Origin: Lentzea alba
Lineage (GTDB): Bacteria > Actinomycetota > Actinomycetes > Mycobacteriales > Pseudonocardiaceae
Length of the DNA stretch: 64,000 nucleotides
Direction: 5' to 3'
Assembly (NCBI RefSeq): GCF_011067745.1
Contig: NZ_JAAMPJ010000014.1
Span: forward strand, 186,001 to 250,000
The translations under genes were made by a program, and so were the position numbers. The notes under the pieces were generated by a model. That model was not told the DNA's origin. It did not search any database and saw nothing but the letters and a program-made list of their open reading frames with translations. This document shows positions 1 through 8,005 of this stretch, in pieces; within the stretch, counting starts at the first letter, position 1, and each line of letters opens with the position of its first letter.

Positions 1-869
1 CCGCCCTGGCGGTCAGCGGCCCGTTCGGCGCGGTCAAGGAACAGTCGTCGGGCCTCTACGCCAACGAGTACGCCCGCCGCGGCTACGTCGCCCTCGCCTT
101 CGACCCCTCCTTCACCGGGGAGAGCGGCGGCAAGGTGCGTGACGTGGGCTCGCCCGACATCAACACCGAGGACTGGAGCGCCGCCGTCGACTTCCTCGGC
201 CTGCAGAAACTCGTCGACCGCGACCGGATCGGCGCGCAGGGCATCTGCGGCCTGAGCGGGATGGCGCTCACCGCGGCGGCGGCAGACGACCGCATCAAGG
301 CGGTCGCCACGGCCTCGATGTACGACATGTCGCGCAGCATGTCCCGTGGTCACCAGGACTTCTACACGCGTGAGCAGCGCCAGAAGGTCGTGGCCCACCT
401 CAGCCGGCAGCGCTGGATCGACGCCGAGAACGGCACCTACGCGCGGCTCTCCCACGAGATCCCGTTCGACAAGAACGGCGACGTCGCCCCCTCGAACCGC
501 GTCCTGCCCAAGACCCTGCCGGCGGACGCCGATCCGATCACGAGGATCTTCTTCGACTACTACCGCACCGAGCGCGGCTTCCACCCGCGCTCGATCAACT
601 CCACCACCGCGTGGACCGGGACCACGCCGATGTCGTTCTTCGGGTTCCAGCTGATGACGAACCTCGACCTGTTGGCGCCCCGCAAGGCCCTCCTGGTGGC
701 CGGCGCCAACGCGCACTCCCTCTACTACTCCCAGGACGTCCAGGTGAAGGCCCCCGAAGCCGTCGGCCTGCTGGTCGTGCCGGGCGCGGACCACGTCGAC
801 CTGTACGACCGCAAGGACCGCATCCCCTTCGACAAGCTCGACGAGTTCTTCACCAAGAACCTCGCCTGA
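1..869 (+). CDS. Alpha/beta hydrolase, dienelactone hydrolase-like (5' end outside window)
   Basis: The reading frame is open from base 3 to a TGA at 867-869, so the true start lies upstream of the window. The visible part has the alpha/beta-hydrolase pattern: an early strand and turn (SGPFGAVKEQ), FDPSFTGESGG, then a nucleophile elbow GICGLSGMAL in which Cys takes the usual Ser position, as in dienelactone hydrolase/YcjY relatives. GADHVDLYD near the end supplies the likely catalytic His, so the catalytic part is intact. The substrate cannot be read from the sequence. The 3' end overlaps the convergent dipeptidase gene by 20 bases. Confidence 0.85.
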   Translation, partial: ALAVSGPFGAVKEQSSGLYANEYARRGYVALAFDPSFTGESGGKVRDVGSPDINTEDWSAAVDFLGLQKLVDRDRIGAQGICGLSGMALTAAAADDRIKAVATASMYDMSRSMSRGHQDFYTREQRQKVVAHLSRQRWIDAENGTYARLSHEIPFDKNGDVAPSNRVLPKTLPADADPITRIFFDYYRTERGFHPRSINSTTAWTGTTPMSFFGFQLMTNLDLLAPRKALLVAGANAHSLYYSQDVQVKAPEAVGLLVVPGADHVDLYDRKDRIPFDKLDEFFTKNLA

Positions 870-1602
870 CCGGGAAGTCGAAGTAGGTGTCCGGGTAGGG
901 CTCGCCGTTGAAGGTGAAGTGCCACCACTCCTCGGGCAGGTTGCGGAACCCGTTGTCCGTCATCGCCTTCTTCAACAACTGCCGGTTCTCCCGAGCTGTG
1001 CCGGTGACGCGCGGGTCGTCGGTGTGCGAGAGCGTGTCGAAGCAGTCGTAGCCGGTGGCCATGTCCACGGTGTTGTCCGGGAACCGTTGGGGCGCATAGC
1101 AGTTCACCAACGGCTCCCCCGGCACGTACGGCCGCTGGTAACGCGCGGGCAGCCGCACGATCGTGAGGTCGAGGGTCGACCCGCGGCTGTGCCCGGACTT
1201 CCCCGCGATGTAGCCGTCCTCGAACAGCCGCGTCTTGTCGACCCGCGGGTAGAACTCGGTCTTCATCCGCTGGTCGGCGAGATCACGCGCCCACCGCACG
1301 AAGTGGTCGACCGCGCGCTGCGGGCGGTAGCAGTCGTAGACCTTGAGCGTGTAGCCCTGCTTGAGCATCTCCCGCTGCACCTTGCGCAACGCGAGCGCCG
1401 CCGGCCTGGTGAGGATGCACAGCGGCTGGTGGTAGCCGTCGATGCGGGTGCCGACGAAGTTGTGGGCGGTGTAGTAGCGGACGTCGTGCAGGATCGTCGG
1501 GTCGACGTCCTCGAGCACCACGAACTTGGTGCCGGCCTGGGCCGGCACCGCGAACGACAACGTGAGCAGCACGGAGAGCAGCAGGGCGCGCATGGTGCTC
1601 AT
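850..1602 (-). CDS. Secreted D-alanyl-D-alanine dipeptidase (VanX/DdpX family)
   Basis: About 250 residues. Residues 1-23 are a Sec signal peptide ending AQA, so the enzyme acts outside the membrane. Peptidase M15D motifs are complete: SxHxxGxxxD at 136-145 (zinc ligands H138 and D145) and ExWH-type EWWH at 225-228 (catalytic E225, ligand H228). The family hydrolyses D-Ala-D-Ala dipeptides. A secreted form more likely serves cell-wall turnover or dipeptide scavenging than vancomycin resistance, and no vanH or vanA neighbour is present. ATG 1602 and ATG 1593 are both possible starts, with no clear Shine-Dalgarno. A much longer upstream open frame is antisense to the next gene and was not used. 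Divergent from the MmyB regulator. Confidence 0.9.
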   Translation of the reverse strand: MSTMRALLLSVLLTLSFAVPAQAGTKFVVLEDVDPTILHDVRYYTAHNFVGTRIDGYHQPLCILTRPAALALRKVQREMLKQGYTLKVYDCYRPQRAVDHFVRWARDLADQRMKTEFYPRVDKTRLFEDGYIAGKSGHSRGSTLDLTIVRLPARYQRPYVPGEPLVNCYAPQRFPDNTVDMATGYDCFDTLSHTDDPRVTGTARENRQLLKKAMTDNGFRNLPEEWWHFTFNGEPYPDTYFDFPVRRGSW

Positions 1603-1681
1603 CCAAGCAGCGGACCAGTATCGGGTTGAAGAGCCGAGACCGGTCAGCGGAACAGATGTCGGGCGAGGCCGCCATCGACAA

Positions 1682-1713
1682 AGGTCGAGGTTATGGGGGT
1701 ACAAACTCGACCT
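1682..1713. promoter_or_regulatory. Inverted repeat between dipeptidase and MmyB regulator
   Basis: AGGTCGAG (1682-1689) and CTCGACCT (1706-1713) are perfect 8-base arms separated by 16 bases, in the divergent intergenic region. It is a candidate operator for the MmyB-type regulator that starts at 1747. A TACCGT box at 1735-1740 lies six bases before that ATG and could be the -10 of a leaderless transcript. Confidence 0.4.
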
Positions 1714-1746
1714 GCCTGCGGCTGAGGCCTTCATTACCGTGAAGCT

Positions 1747-2646
1747 ATGGCCCCTCGCTCGGACAATCGCGCCGACATCCGCGACTTCCTCGCCCGTCGG
1801 CGCGCCCAGCTCACCCCGGAGCAGGTCGGACTGCCCGCCGGTGGTCGGCGCCGGGTGCCCGGGCTGCGCCGCGAGGAGGTCGCGGTCCTCGCCGGGGTGA
1901 GCACCGAGTGGTACACCCGGCTGGAGAAAGGCCACATCAGCGGCGTGTCCGACGAGGTGCTCGACGCGGTGGCCCGCACTCTGCAGCTCGACGACGACGA
2001 GCGCACCTACCTGTTCGATCTCGCCAAGGCCGCGCAGCCCAGCCCCGTGGCGCGGCGTCGGCGCAAGGCCGTCGACCTGCCGCCCCGCGTCCAGTGGCTG
2101 CTCGACTCCATGACCCTGTCCGCGGCCTACGTCACCAACGGCCGCCTGGACATCGTGGCCGCCAACGCGCTCGCCCGCGCCCTGTTCTCGCCCCTGTACC
2201 GCAGTCACACCGCGAACCAGCGCGGGCGGCCCAACTTCGCCCGGTTCTGGTTCCTCGACAAGGGCTCCCGCGACTTCGTCGGCGACTGGGACAGTGCCGC
2301 CACCATCACCACCGCACTCCTGCGCGCCGAGGCCGGCCGGTATCCCGACGACAAGGCGCTGCGCGAGCTCATCGGAGAGCTGTCGACGGTCAGCGCCGAG
2401 TTCCGCACCCAGTGGGCCACGCACACCGTGCGCATCCACCACGGCGGCGTCAAACACCTCAACCACCCCGACGCCGGCCCGCTGGAACTCACCTATCAGC
2501 CGTTGGACCTGCCCATCTCCAGCAGCGAGGCCCACTCCCTGATCATCTACACCGCCGAGCCGGGCACCCCCGACGAGGACCAGCTCAAGCTCCTCGCCAG
2601 CTGGGCGGCCACCCCCGCCGGGGACACCCGGAGCCAGTCCCGGTGA
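1747..2646 (+). CDS. XRE-family transcriptional regulator with MmyB-like ligand-binding domain
   Basis: 299 residues. The N-terminal helix-turn-helix (about residues 10-75) has the MmyB signature: RRRAQLTPEQVGLP, then RRVPGLRREEVAVLAGVS and WYTRLEKG. The rest (about 100-290) is the PAS-like ligand-binding half. Members typically repress a divergent or neighbouring oxidoreductase gene in response to an unknown, possibly fatty-acyl, ligand. Here the divergent neighbour is the D-Ala-D-Ala dipeptidase. The ATG at 1747 has no Shine-Dalgarno. It ends three bases before the convergent M20 gene. Confidence 0.9.
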   Translation: MAPRSDNRADIRDFLARRRAQLTPEQVGLPAGGRRRVPGLRREEVAVLAGVSTEWYTRLEKGHISGVSDEVLDAVARTLQLDDDERTYLFDLAKAAQPSPVARRRRKAVDLPPRVQWLLDSMTLSAAYVTNGRLDIVAANALARALFSPLYRSHTANQRGRPNFARFWFLDKGSRDFVGDWDSAATITTALLRAEAGRYPDDKALRELIGELSTVSAEFRTQWATHTVRIHHGGVKHLNHPDAGPLELTYQPLDLPISSSEAHSLIIYTAEPGTPDEDQLKLLASWAATPAGDTRSQSR

Positions 2647-2649
2647 GGC

Positions 2650-3912
2650 CTATCGGGCCGCTCCGACCGTCCGCAGGGTGGCGAGCACCAACGCCCTGGT
2701 GACGGTGACGATCTCGCTCACCCGGACCTGCTCCTGCGGGCTGTGGGCGAGCCGGACGTCGCCGGGCCCGTACTGCAATGTCGGGATCCCCGCCCCGGCG
2801 TACAGCCGCAGGTCGCTGCCGTAGGGAGCGCCCCGCTCGGCAGGCCGCGGCCCGCCGGTGACGTCGGCGTGCGCCGTACCGACGACGTCCGCGAGCGGAT
2901 GTCCCGCCGGCAGCCGGCCGCTCGCGAACTGGCCGCCCGGCCACGTCACGGTGGCGGGGTGCGAGCGCAGCCACGGGTCCGCCTCGCAGGCCTCGGCCAC
3001 GCAGTTCTCCAGCTCGGCGCGGGCCAGGGCGGGATCCTCGCCGAGCTGGACGCCCAGTCGTCCCTCCGCCACCAGCAGGTCGGGGACGGTGCTGGCCCAG
3101 TCGCCGGCCTGCACGGTGCCGACGGACAACGGGTACGCGACGGGGTAGTCGGCCATGAGCGGGTCGGCACCGGCGTTGCGGCGGGCTTCGAGCCGGGCGA
3201 GCGCCTGGTGGATCGGCAGGTAGGAGTCGATGGCGCTGACGCCCACGTACCTGGTGCTGCCGTGGGTGGCCCGGCCCGGCACCTCGATCCGGAAGGTGAG
3301 CGCACCGGCGTTCGCGATCATCAACGCTCCGCTGGTCGGCTCGGTGATGATGCAGGCGTCACCGGTGTGCCCGCGCTCCAGCGTGCCGAACGCGCCGAGC
3401 CCGCCGTCCTCCTCGCTGACGACGAAGTGCGCCGACACCTGCCCGTCCAACGTCGCGCCCGACACGCGGATCGCACCCAGCGCGGCGAGGATCGCCACCA
3501 CACCGGCCTTCATGTCGCACGCGCCGCGGCCGTGCACCACGTCCCCGGCGATCCGCGGGCGGAACGGATCGCCGTCCCACTGCGCCAGGTCGCCGGGCGG
3601 GACGACGTCGACGTGCCCCTGCAACACCAGCGTCGGCCCGTCCCCCTGGCTGCGCGTGCCGACCAGGCCCCAGGCCTCGGTGCGCGGCGCCTCGCCGCCG
3701 GGGAAGTCGGAGTGTGCGCGCAGACCGTCCAGGTCCATCGACCACAGGTCGACGTCCAGGTCGAGGCGCTCCAGTTTCGCGGCCAGGACGTGCTGCACCT
3801 CGGACTCCGCGGCGCTGCCCGTCACGCTCGGCACTTCGAGCAGCTCCACCAGCAGCCGCCCGATCTCCGCCTCGTCCACCGCGGCCAGTGCGGCCGCTTC
3901 CACGTCGTTCAT
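2650..3912 (-). CDS. M20-family amidohydrolase (acetylornithine deacetylase / DapE-like)
   Basis: About 420 residues. Metal-site motifs of the M20 family are intact: LQGHVDVVPPGD (H100, D102), GRGACDMKAG (D133), SEEDGG (E167/E168) and an EPT motif near 191. It is a cytosolic zinc hydrolase that removes an acyl group from an amino-acid-like substrate. Family knowledge suggests acetylornithine, succinyl-diaminopimelate or a related N-acyl amino acid, but the sequence does not decide which. ATG 3912 is chosen because upstream codons run into the divergent promoter region. The facing AsnC/Lrp gene at 4043 is the probable regulator, a common arrangement for amino-acid catabolic enzymes. Confidence 0.88.
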   Translation of the reverse strand: MNDVEAAALAAVDEAEIGRLLVELLEVPSVTGSAAESEVQHVLAAKLERLDLDVDLWSMDLDGLRAHSDFPGGEAPRTEAWGLVGTRSQGDGPTLVLQGHVDVVPPGDLAQWDGDPFRPRIAGDVVHGRGACDMKAGVVAILAALGAIRVSGATLDGQVSAHFVVSEEDGGLGAFGTLERGHTGDACIITEPTSGALMIANAGALTFRIEVPGRATHGSTRYVGVSAIDSYLPIHQALARLEARRNAGADPLMADYPVAYPLSVGTVQAGDWASTVPDLLVAEGRLGVQLGEDPALARAELENCVAEACEADPWLRSHPATVTWPGGQFASGRLPAGHPLADVVGTAHADVTGGPRPAERGAPYGSDLRLYAGAGIPTLQYGPGDVRLAHSPQEQVRVSEIVTVTRALVLATLRTVGAAR

Positions 3913-4042
3913 CGTCACGAGCAGGACAGTAGGTTCGGACGAGCGCTGCAAACAATCTTCATTTGCGGCGTCTTGTACTGGGTTTTTTGCAATGTGAGCC
4001 GCCTGCTGGCGTTTATTTGCGTGACGCCGGATCCTCACGGGT
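3913..4042. promoter_or_regulatory. Divergent promoter region with repeated TTTGC boxes
   Basis: This 130-base gap is AT-richer than its surroundings and holds GCAAAC at 3948-3953 and ATTTGC/TTTTGC boxes ending at 3966, 3990 and 4020. Spaced repeated boxes of this kind fit the multi-site binding of Lrp/AsnC proteins. No exact -35/-10 pair could be assigned. Confidence 0.35.
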
Positions 4043-4480
4043 GTGGACACCATCGACGAAGCGATCATCCAGTGCGTGCTGCGCAACGCCCGCGCCACCT
4101 ACGCCGAGATCGGCAAGGCCGCCGGGCTGTCGGCGTCCGCGGCCAAGAGACGACTGGACCGGCTGGTGGCCACCGGCGCGATCCGCGGGTTCACCGCGAT
4201 CGTCGATCCGCAGGCGCTGGCCTGGCACACCGAGGCGTTCGTCGAGGTCTACTGCAGCGGCAACCCCACCCCGGCCGAGCTGCGCCGGGCGCTGGACGGC
4301 ATCCCCGAGGTCGTCGAGGCCTGCACCGTCTCCGGCGCGGCCGACGCGATGATCTACCTGCTCGCCCGGGACATCCCGCATCTGGAACAGGCCATCCAAC
4401 GGGTGCGCGCCACCGCGCCGATCGAGCGGACCGAGAGCGCGATCGTGCTCTCCCGGTTGCTCAGCCGGCCGCGCTTGTGA
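4043..4480 (+). CDS. Lrp/AsnC-family transcriptional regulator
   Basis: 145 residues. An N-terminal winged helix (about 1-60; DEAIIQCVLRNARATYAEIGKAAG, then recognition helix ASAAKRRLDRLVATGAI) is followed by a RAM ligand domain (about 65-140; EAFVEVYCSG and GAADAMIYLLARD). Lrp/AsnC proteins form octamers and sense amino acids. The GTG start at 4043 gives the normal family N terminus. It is divergent from the M20 amidohydrolase, which is its likely target. Confidence 0.92.
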   Translation: MDTIDEAIIQCVLRNARATYAEIGKAAGLSASAAKRRLDRLVATGAIRGFTAIVDPQALAWHTEAFVEVYCSGNPTPAELRRALDGIPEVVEACTVSGAADAMIYLLARDIPHLEQAIQRVRATAPIERTESAIVLSRLLSRPRL

Positions 4481-4790
4481 GCGTCACACGTCTCGCAGGT
4501 ACTCGGCGATCGCGGTCGAACACCAGTAGTGCTTTGTCAGGTCGGGTACGGCTGCGGTGAGAGAACACCGGTGGTCACGCTCTCACAATGCCGCGCCTGC
4601 GAGTTGGTTGTAGTTACGAGCCAATGCAATCGATTGCAGATCACCCCAACTACCACCAACTGTCGTCGGAGGTGATGGCCGCGTGCAGGTGTGCGGCAGT
4701 GGCGACCTTGTCGGCGAAGTAGCCGTTCAGGTAGTCGCCGTTGCAGGCGTGCCGGAGTAGTCACCGAGCCACGCTCGTACAGGGACACGC
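4481..4790. other. Intergenic region with repeat traces, no gene
   Basis: No credible coding frame is seen in these 310 bases. The region holds the box GCTTTGTCAGGT (4531-4542) and the 60-bp imperfect palindrome (4603-4662). Both recur near the transposase remnant around 17.4 kb, so this looks like the scar of a lost insertion element. Confidence 0.5.
4603..4662. repeat. 60-bp imperfect palindrome, copy 1
   Basis: It begins AGTTGGTTGTAGTT and ends AACTACCACCAACT, so the 14-base ends are inverted repeats with one mismatch. The centre holds the 12-base perfect palindrome GCAATCGATTGC. A copy differing at two or three positions lies at 17369-17428, inside a transposase remnant. Both copies are preceded by CGCCTGCG. 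It could be a hairpin-type miniature element or the end of an insertion sequence. Confidence 0.75.
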
Positions 4791-5363
4791 TCATCGGCCC
4801 ACCGGCCACGCCCGCAGCAGCGAGTCGAGGGCGTCGAGCGCGCGCAGCCACGACGCCTCCACCCCGCGCGGGTGACTGTGGAACGCCCCGACGCGTTCCA
4901 ACGAGACGTAGCCGTGAAACGTGCTGTGCAGCAACCTCACGGCGTCGGTCTGGTCGGGTTCCCACAGGTCGTAGCCGCGCAGGATCGCACGGGTCATCTC
5001 GGCGTGCTTCGAGGCGGCAGACGTCGCCGCCGTGTCCGGGTCCAGCGCCATCTGTGTCGCCGTGTAGCGGCCGGGGTGTTCACGGGCGTACGTGCGGTAG
5101 GCGTTGGCGAACGCCACCAGGGCGTCCTTGCCCGATCGGCCGGCGACGGCTGAGGACACCTGGTCCGCGAGCTCGGCCAGGGCCAGCACGGCCAGGCGGA
5201 CCCGCAGGTCGTGGGCGTTGCGGATGTGCGAGTACAGCGAGGCGTCCTTCACGCCGAAGTGCCGGGCCAACGCCGAGACCGTCACGTTCTCGAAGCCGAC
5301 CTCGTCCGCCAGCTCCGCCGCCGCCTGCGTGAGGCGGTCGGCGGTGAGGCCCGCGCGTGCCAT
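4791..5363 (-). CDS. TetR-family regulator (WHG/TetR_C_33-like)
   Basis: 190 residues. The N-terminal HTH is clear (LTQAAAELADEVGFENVTVSALARHFGVKDASLYSHIRN). The C-terminal half includes the STFHGYVSLE segment typical of the WHG subgroup. An operator-like palindrome stands 30 bases upstream at 5393-5413, between this gene and the divergent FBP gene, suggesting control of one or both promoters. ATG 5363 gives the normal length. The effector is unknown. Confidence 0.88.
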   Translation of the reverse strand: MARAGLTADRLTQAAAELADEVGFENVTVSALARHFGVKDASLYSHIRNAHDLRVRLAVLALAELADQVSSAVAGRSGKDALVAFANAYRTYAREHPGRYTATQMALDPDTAATSAASKHAEMTRAILRGYDLWEPDQTDAVRLLHSTFHGYVSLERVGAFHSHPRGVEASWLRALDALDSLLRAWPVGR

Positions 5364-5392
5364 CCGTCACCCTTCCTAGGGCCCTTAATGAT

Positions 5393-5413
5393 TTGCCTAG
5401 GACCTCTAGGCAA
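5393..5413. promoter_or_regulatory. TetR-type operator
   Basis: TTGCCTAG and CTAGGCAA form perfect 8-base arms around a five-base spacer. Related CCTAGG/CCTAG half-sites lie on both sides (5375-5380, 5414-5418). It sits midway between the divergent TetR and FBP genes, so the TetR product is the likely ligand. Confidence 0.7.
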
Positions 5414-5430
5414 GCCTAGCGTTCCCGGAC

Positions 5431-5922
5431 ATGAAGCCGCTGACCGAACACGACATCCGTGCGTCCTTCGTCAATTCCACCAAGGGCGAGGCGAAGCGCA
5501 TGCACGTACCCAGGGATCTCGGCGAACGGCCGTGGGACGACCTCGACTTCCTCGGCTGGACCGACCCCGCCGCGCCGGACCGGTCATATCTGGTGATCGA
5601 CCTCGGCGACCGGCTCGTCGGCGTCGCGCTGCGGCGTGCCGCGCAGGCCGGGCGGGCGCGCAAGACGATGTGCGCGTGGTGCCTGACCACGCATTCCGGG
5701 GACGGGGTGTCGCTGATGACCGCGCGCAAGGCGGGCAAGTCGGGGCAGCTGGGCAACTCGGTGGGTGCCTACGTGTGTGCGGACCTGCAGTGTTCGCTGT
5801 ACCTGCGCGGAAAGAAGAACGCGGGACCCGGCTCGCGTTTCCACGAGTCGATCACACGGGACGAACAGGCCGCGAGGCTCGTCACCGGGGTGGTGGCGTT
5901 CCTCGATCGGGTGGAATCCTGA
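5431..5922 (+). CDS. FBP-domain zinc protein (FusB-like EF-G-binding fold)
   Basis: 163 residues. The C-terminal half has a treble-clef zinc-binding pattern: MCAWCLTTH around 92 and CADLQCSLYLRG around 128, with the conserved RFHES segment after it. Proteins of this family resemble the C-terminal domain of the FusB/FusC elongation factor G-binding proteins. A role at the ribosome or EF-G is an inference from the family. The gene shares an operator region with the divergent TetR gene. Confidence 0.75.
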   Translation: MKPLTEHDIRASFVNSTKGEAKRMHVPRDLGERPWDDLDFLGWTDPAAPDRSYLVIDLGDRLVGVALRRAAQAGRARKTMCAWCLTTHSGDGVSLMTARKAGKSGQLGNSVGAYVCADLQCSLYLRGKKNAGPGSRFHESITRDEQAARLVTGVVAFLDRVES

Positions 5923-6099
5923 TCAGAGTTCGAGCACCAGCTCGGCCGTGCACGCGCGGGCGCAGGGCCACGGGTCGCCGCACTCGCTGCATCCGCTGGT
6001 GGCGGGCAGGTGCGTGTCGAGCACCTGGACCGCCCTGGTCCGGTAGCGCTCCAGGTCGGACTCCCAGTTGTGGCGGGAGGACGCGGTCGGACTCGTCAT
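5923..6099 (-). CDS. Small cysteine-containing hypothetical protein
   Basis: 58 residues with the C-terminal pattern CSECGDPWPCARAC, four cysteines that could bind a metal. ATG 6099 has GAGGA nine bases upstream; ATG 6105 is an alternative. It is convergent with the FBP gene, whose stop is directly adjacent. No function is recognised. A longer frame reaching 6576 is antisense to the sigma factor and was not used. Confidence 0.6.
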   Translation of the reverse strand: MTSPTASSRHNWESDLERYRTRAVQVLDTHLPATSGCSECGDPWPCARACTAELVLEL

Positions 6100-6252
6100 G
6101 GTCATCAGTCCTCGAGTTGAGCTGTTGCCCATCAGAATGCACCCGAAGAGCCGAGTTTGGGCGGCAATTTCGGCGATTCGAGACGATCGGCGGGTCGCGA
6201 CGTTCGAGTGCAAAATCCGAATCACGGCGCGATCGCGCGGCATCATGAGCAC

Positions 6253-6807
6253 ATGGACATCCCAGCGTTGGTGGCCGCGGCCGCCCGGGGCGACCAGGCC
6301 GCGTGGGACGCGCTGGTCAGACAGTTCAGCGGGCTGCTCTGGTCGATCGCCCGCGCCTTCCGTCTGAACGACGCCGACGCGGCGGACGCGGTGCAGTGCA
6401 CGTGGATCAAGCTGGTCGAGCACCTCGACCGCATCACCGAACCCGAACGCCTGGCCGGGTGGCTGTCCACGACCGCGCGGCACGAGTGCCTGCAGCTGCT
6501 GCGGCGCGCCGGGCGGTTGCCGGAACCGGCGGAGGAGATCGCCGACTCCCCCGACCCGGCCCCGGACGTCGACCACGAGCTCCTCACCACCGAACGCAAC
6601 ACCGCGCTGTGGAGGGTCTTCGAGGAACTGCCGGACCGCTGCCGTCAGCTGCTGCGCGTGCTGATGGCCTCGCCGCCGCCCGCCTACGCCGACGTCGCCC
6701 TCGCGCTGGACATGCCGGTCGGCAGCATCGGGCCGATCCGCCAGCGCTGCCTCGGCCGACTGAAAGCGCTGGTCAAGGGCAACGAGCTGCTGGAGGAACG
6801 GTCATGA
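6253..6807 (+). CDS. ECF-type RNA polymerase sigma factor
   Basis: 184 residues. Region 2 is seen in FSGLLWSIARAFRLNDADAADAVQCTWIKLVEHLDRI and WLSTTARHECLQLLRR. Region 4 is seen in ELPDRCRQLLRVLMASPPPAYADVALALDMPVGSIGPIRQRCLGRLK. ATG 6253 is preferred because it gives the standard MDIPALVAAAARGD start. The upstream codons look non-coding. The stop overlaps the next ATG (ATGA), so the two genes are translationally coupled. Its regulon cannot be read here. Confidence 0.9.
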   Translation: MDIPALVAAAARGDQAAWDALVRQFSGLLWSIARAFRLNDADAADAVQCTWIKLVEHLDRITEPERLAGWLSTTARHECLQLLRRAGRLPEPAEEIADSPDPAPDVDHELLTTERNTALWRVFEELPDRCRQLLRVLMASPPPAYADVALALDMPVGSIGPIRQRCLGRLKALVKGNELLEERS

Positions 6808-7211
6808 ACGACGACGACTTCCTCGACGTCCTGCGGGCCGCGGCCGACGAGCTCGACCCGGTCCCGGCGGGTGTCATCCGCGACGCGAGTGCCGCGCTGG
6901 CGTTGCGCACGCTCGACGCCGAACTCGCCGAGCTGGTCGAGTCCGAGGTGCTGGTGCGCGGCGACGAGCCCTTGACGCTCGTCTTCGAGTCCGAGCGGGT
7001 CGCGGTCAACCTGGAGATCGACGACGACGTGGTCCGCGGACTCGTCACCGGTGCCGAGGGCGAGGCGGTGGTGGAGACACCGCGCTCACGCCGTGCGGTA
7101 CCGATCACCGACGGCAGGTTCACCGCCACCGAGGTACCGCGCGGACTGGTCCGGATCCGGCTGACGGCACTCGACGGCACCCCGGTCGTCACGCGGTGGA
7201 CGACCAGCTGA
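6804..7211 (+). CDS. Hypothetical protein coupled to ECF sigma factor
   Basis: 135 residues, acidic (MNDDDFLDVLRAAADELDPVP) with a beta-rich C-terminal half that resembles a small carboxypeptidase-regulatory-type domain. It has no membrane segment and no HxxxCxxC zinc motif, so it is not a classical anti-sigma factor. ATGA overlap with the sigma gene implies a functional link, perhaps as a modulator. Codon use matches its neighbours. Confidence 0.75.
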   Translation: MNDDDFLDVLRAAADELDPVPAGVIRDASAALALRTLDAELAELVESEVLVRGDEPLTLVFESERVAVNLEIDDDVVRGLVTGAEGEAVVETPRSRRAVPITDGRFTATEVPRGLVRIRLTALDGTPVVTRWTTS

Positions 7212-7661
7212 TCACCACGGATCCGGCAGGCCGCGCCCGGTGGTGATCAGGCTGCGCAGGCTGCCGCCGACGTAGTGCGCCCAGCCCGCGGAGCACGCGC
7301 CGAAGCACTCGACGTCCGGCACCAGACCGACGTGGGTGAACCGCAGCTCCGCACCACCCGCCGCGGGAACGACGTCGAACACGATCTCGCTGCCGGTCCA
7401 CTCCGCCGGCTCCGAGACGATCGCCAGATGGCTGTCGGTGACCTGCCAGACCACCCGCCGGCCCGGCGAAAGCTCGGTCACGCGCTGACGGCTGTAGTGC
7501 TGCGGGGGATGCCGGTAGGTGAACTCGGCGCCCACCTCGTCGGCAGACCCCTCGACCTCGCCCGTCCACCAGGCGCGGACGTCCAGGACGGCGGCGAAGA
7601 CCTCGTCCGGCGACTGCTCGACGGTGAACGACGTCGAGTAACCGGTGCGCGATGTGGTCAT
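7212..7661 (-). CDS. SRPBCC/AHSA1-domain protein
   Basis: 149 residues. START-like pattern of the AHSA1 family: SFTVEQSPDEVFAAVLDVRAWW near the start, then WTGSEIVFDV and a C-terminal helix GWAHYVGGSLRSLIT. These cytosolic helix-grip proteins bind hydrophobic ligands. It is the last gene of an operon with ArsR and a second SRPBCC gene, with a four-base overlap to the ArsR stop. It ends next to the convergent gene at 7211. Confidence 0.85.
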   Translation of the reverse strand: MTTSRTGYSTSFTVEQSPDEVFAAVLDVRAWWTGEVEGSADEVGAEFTYRHPPQHYSRQRVTELSPGRRVVWQVTDSHLAIVSEPAEWTGSEIVFDVVPAAGGAELRFTHVGLVPDVECFGACSAGWAHYVGGSLRSLITTGRGLPDPW

Positions 7662-8005
7662 GACCGATCTGCTTCCTTCTCCCGCTGAATCCGTTCGGCG
7701 ATCCGCTTGATCCGCTGCAACCGGGCGTCCCAGGTCGCGCCGACGGCCGACAGCTGTGCCACTGCACGCGCCAGCTGCGTCTCGTCCACCTCGTAACGGC
7801 GCTCGCGCCCTGCGGGTGTCACGTGCACCAGACCGACCCGGTCCAGGACGCCGAGGTGTTTCGCGACCGCCTGCCTGGTCACGGGCAGCTGCTCGCTGAG
7901 CGTGGTCGCCGTGCCGCCGCCGTCGGCGAGCAGCAGGTCGAGCATCCTGCGGCGGGTCGGATCGCCGACCGCGGACCACAGGTCGTCGTCGATCGTCGTG
8001 CTCAC
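7658..8005 (-). CDS. ArsR-family regulator
   Basis: 115 residues. A single winged helix (DDLWSAVGDPTRRRMLDLLL, TLSEQLPVTRQAVAKHLGVLDRVGLV, then wing RERRYEV) identifies the ArsR family. No metal-binding cysteines are present, so it belongs to the SRPBCC-linked, non-metal subgroup. The GTG start at 8005 overlaps the stop of the upstream SRPBCC gene (GTGA). Autoregulation is likely through the two GCAACC-N3-GGTTGC sites upstream of the operon. Confidence 0.9.
   Translation of the reverse strand: MSTTIDDDLWSAVGDPTRRRMLDLLLADGGGTATTLSEQLPVTRQAVAKHLGVLDRVGLVHVTPAGRERRYEVDETQLARAVAQLSAVGATWDARLQRIKRIAERIQREKEADRS

Noticed and set aside
850-1602. Vancomycin resistance determinant
   Set aside because: The VanX-like enzyme is secreted and stands alone without vanH, vanA or vanRS; a resistance role is not supported.
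850-2535. 561-residue reverse frame reaching 2535
   Set aside because: Only the first 750 bases from the stop encode the dipeptidase; the rest is antisense to the MmyB regulator and lacks protein-like pattern. The start is set at 1602.
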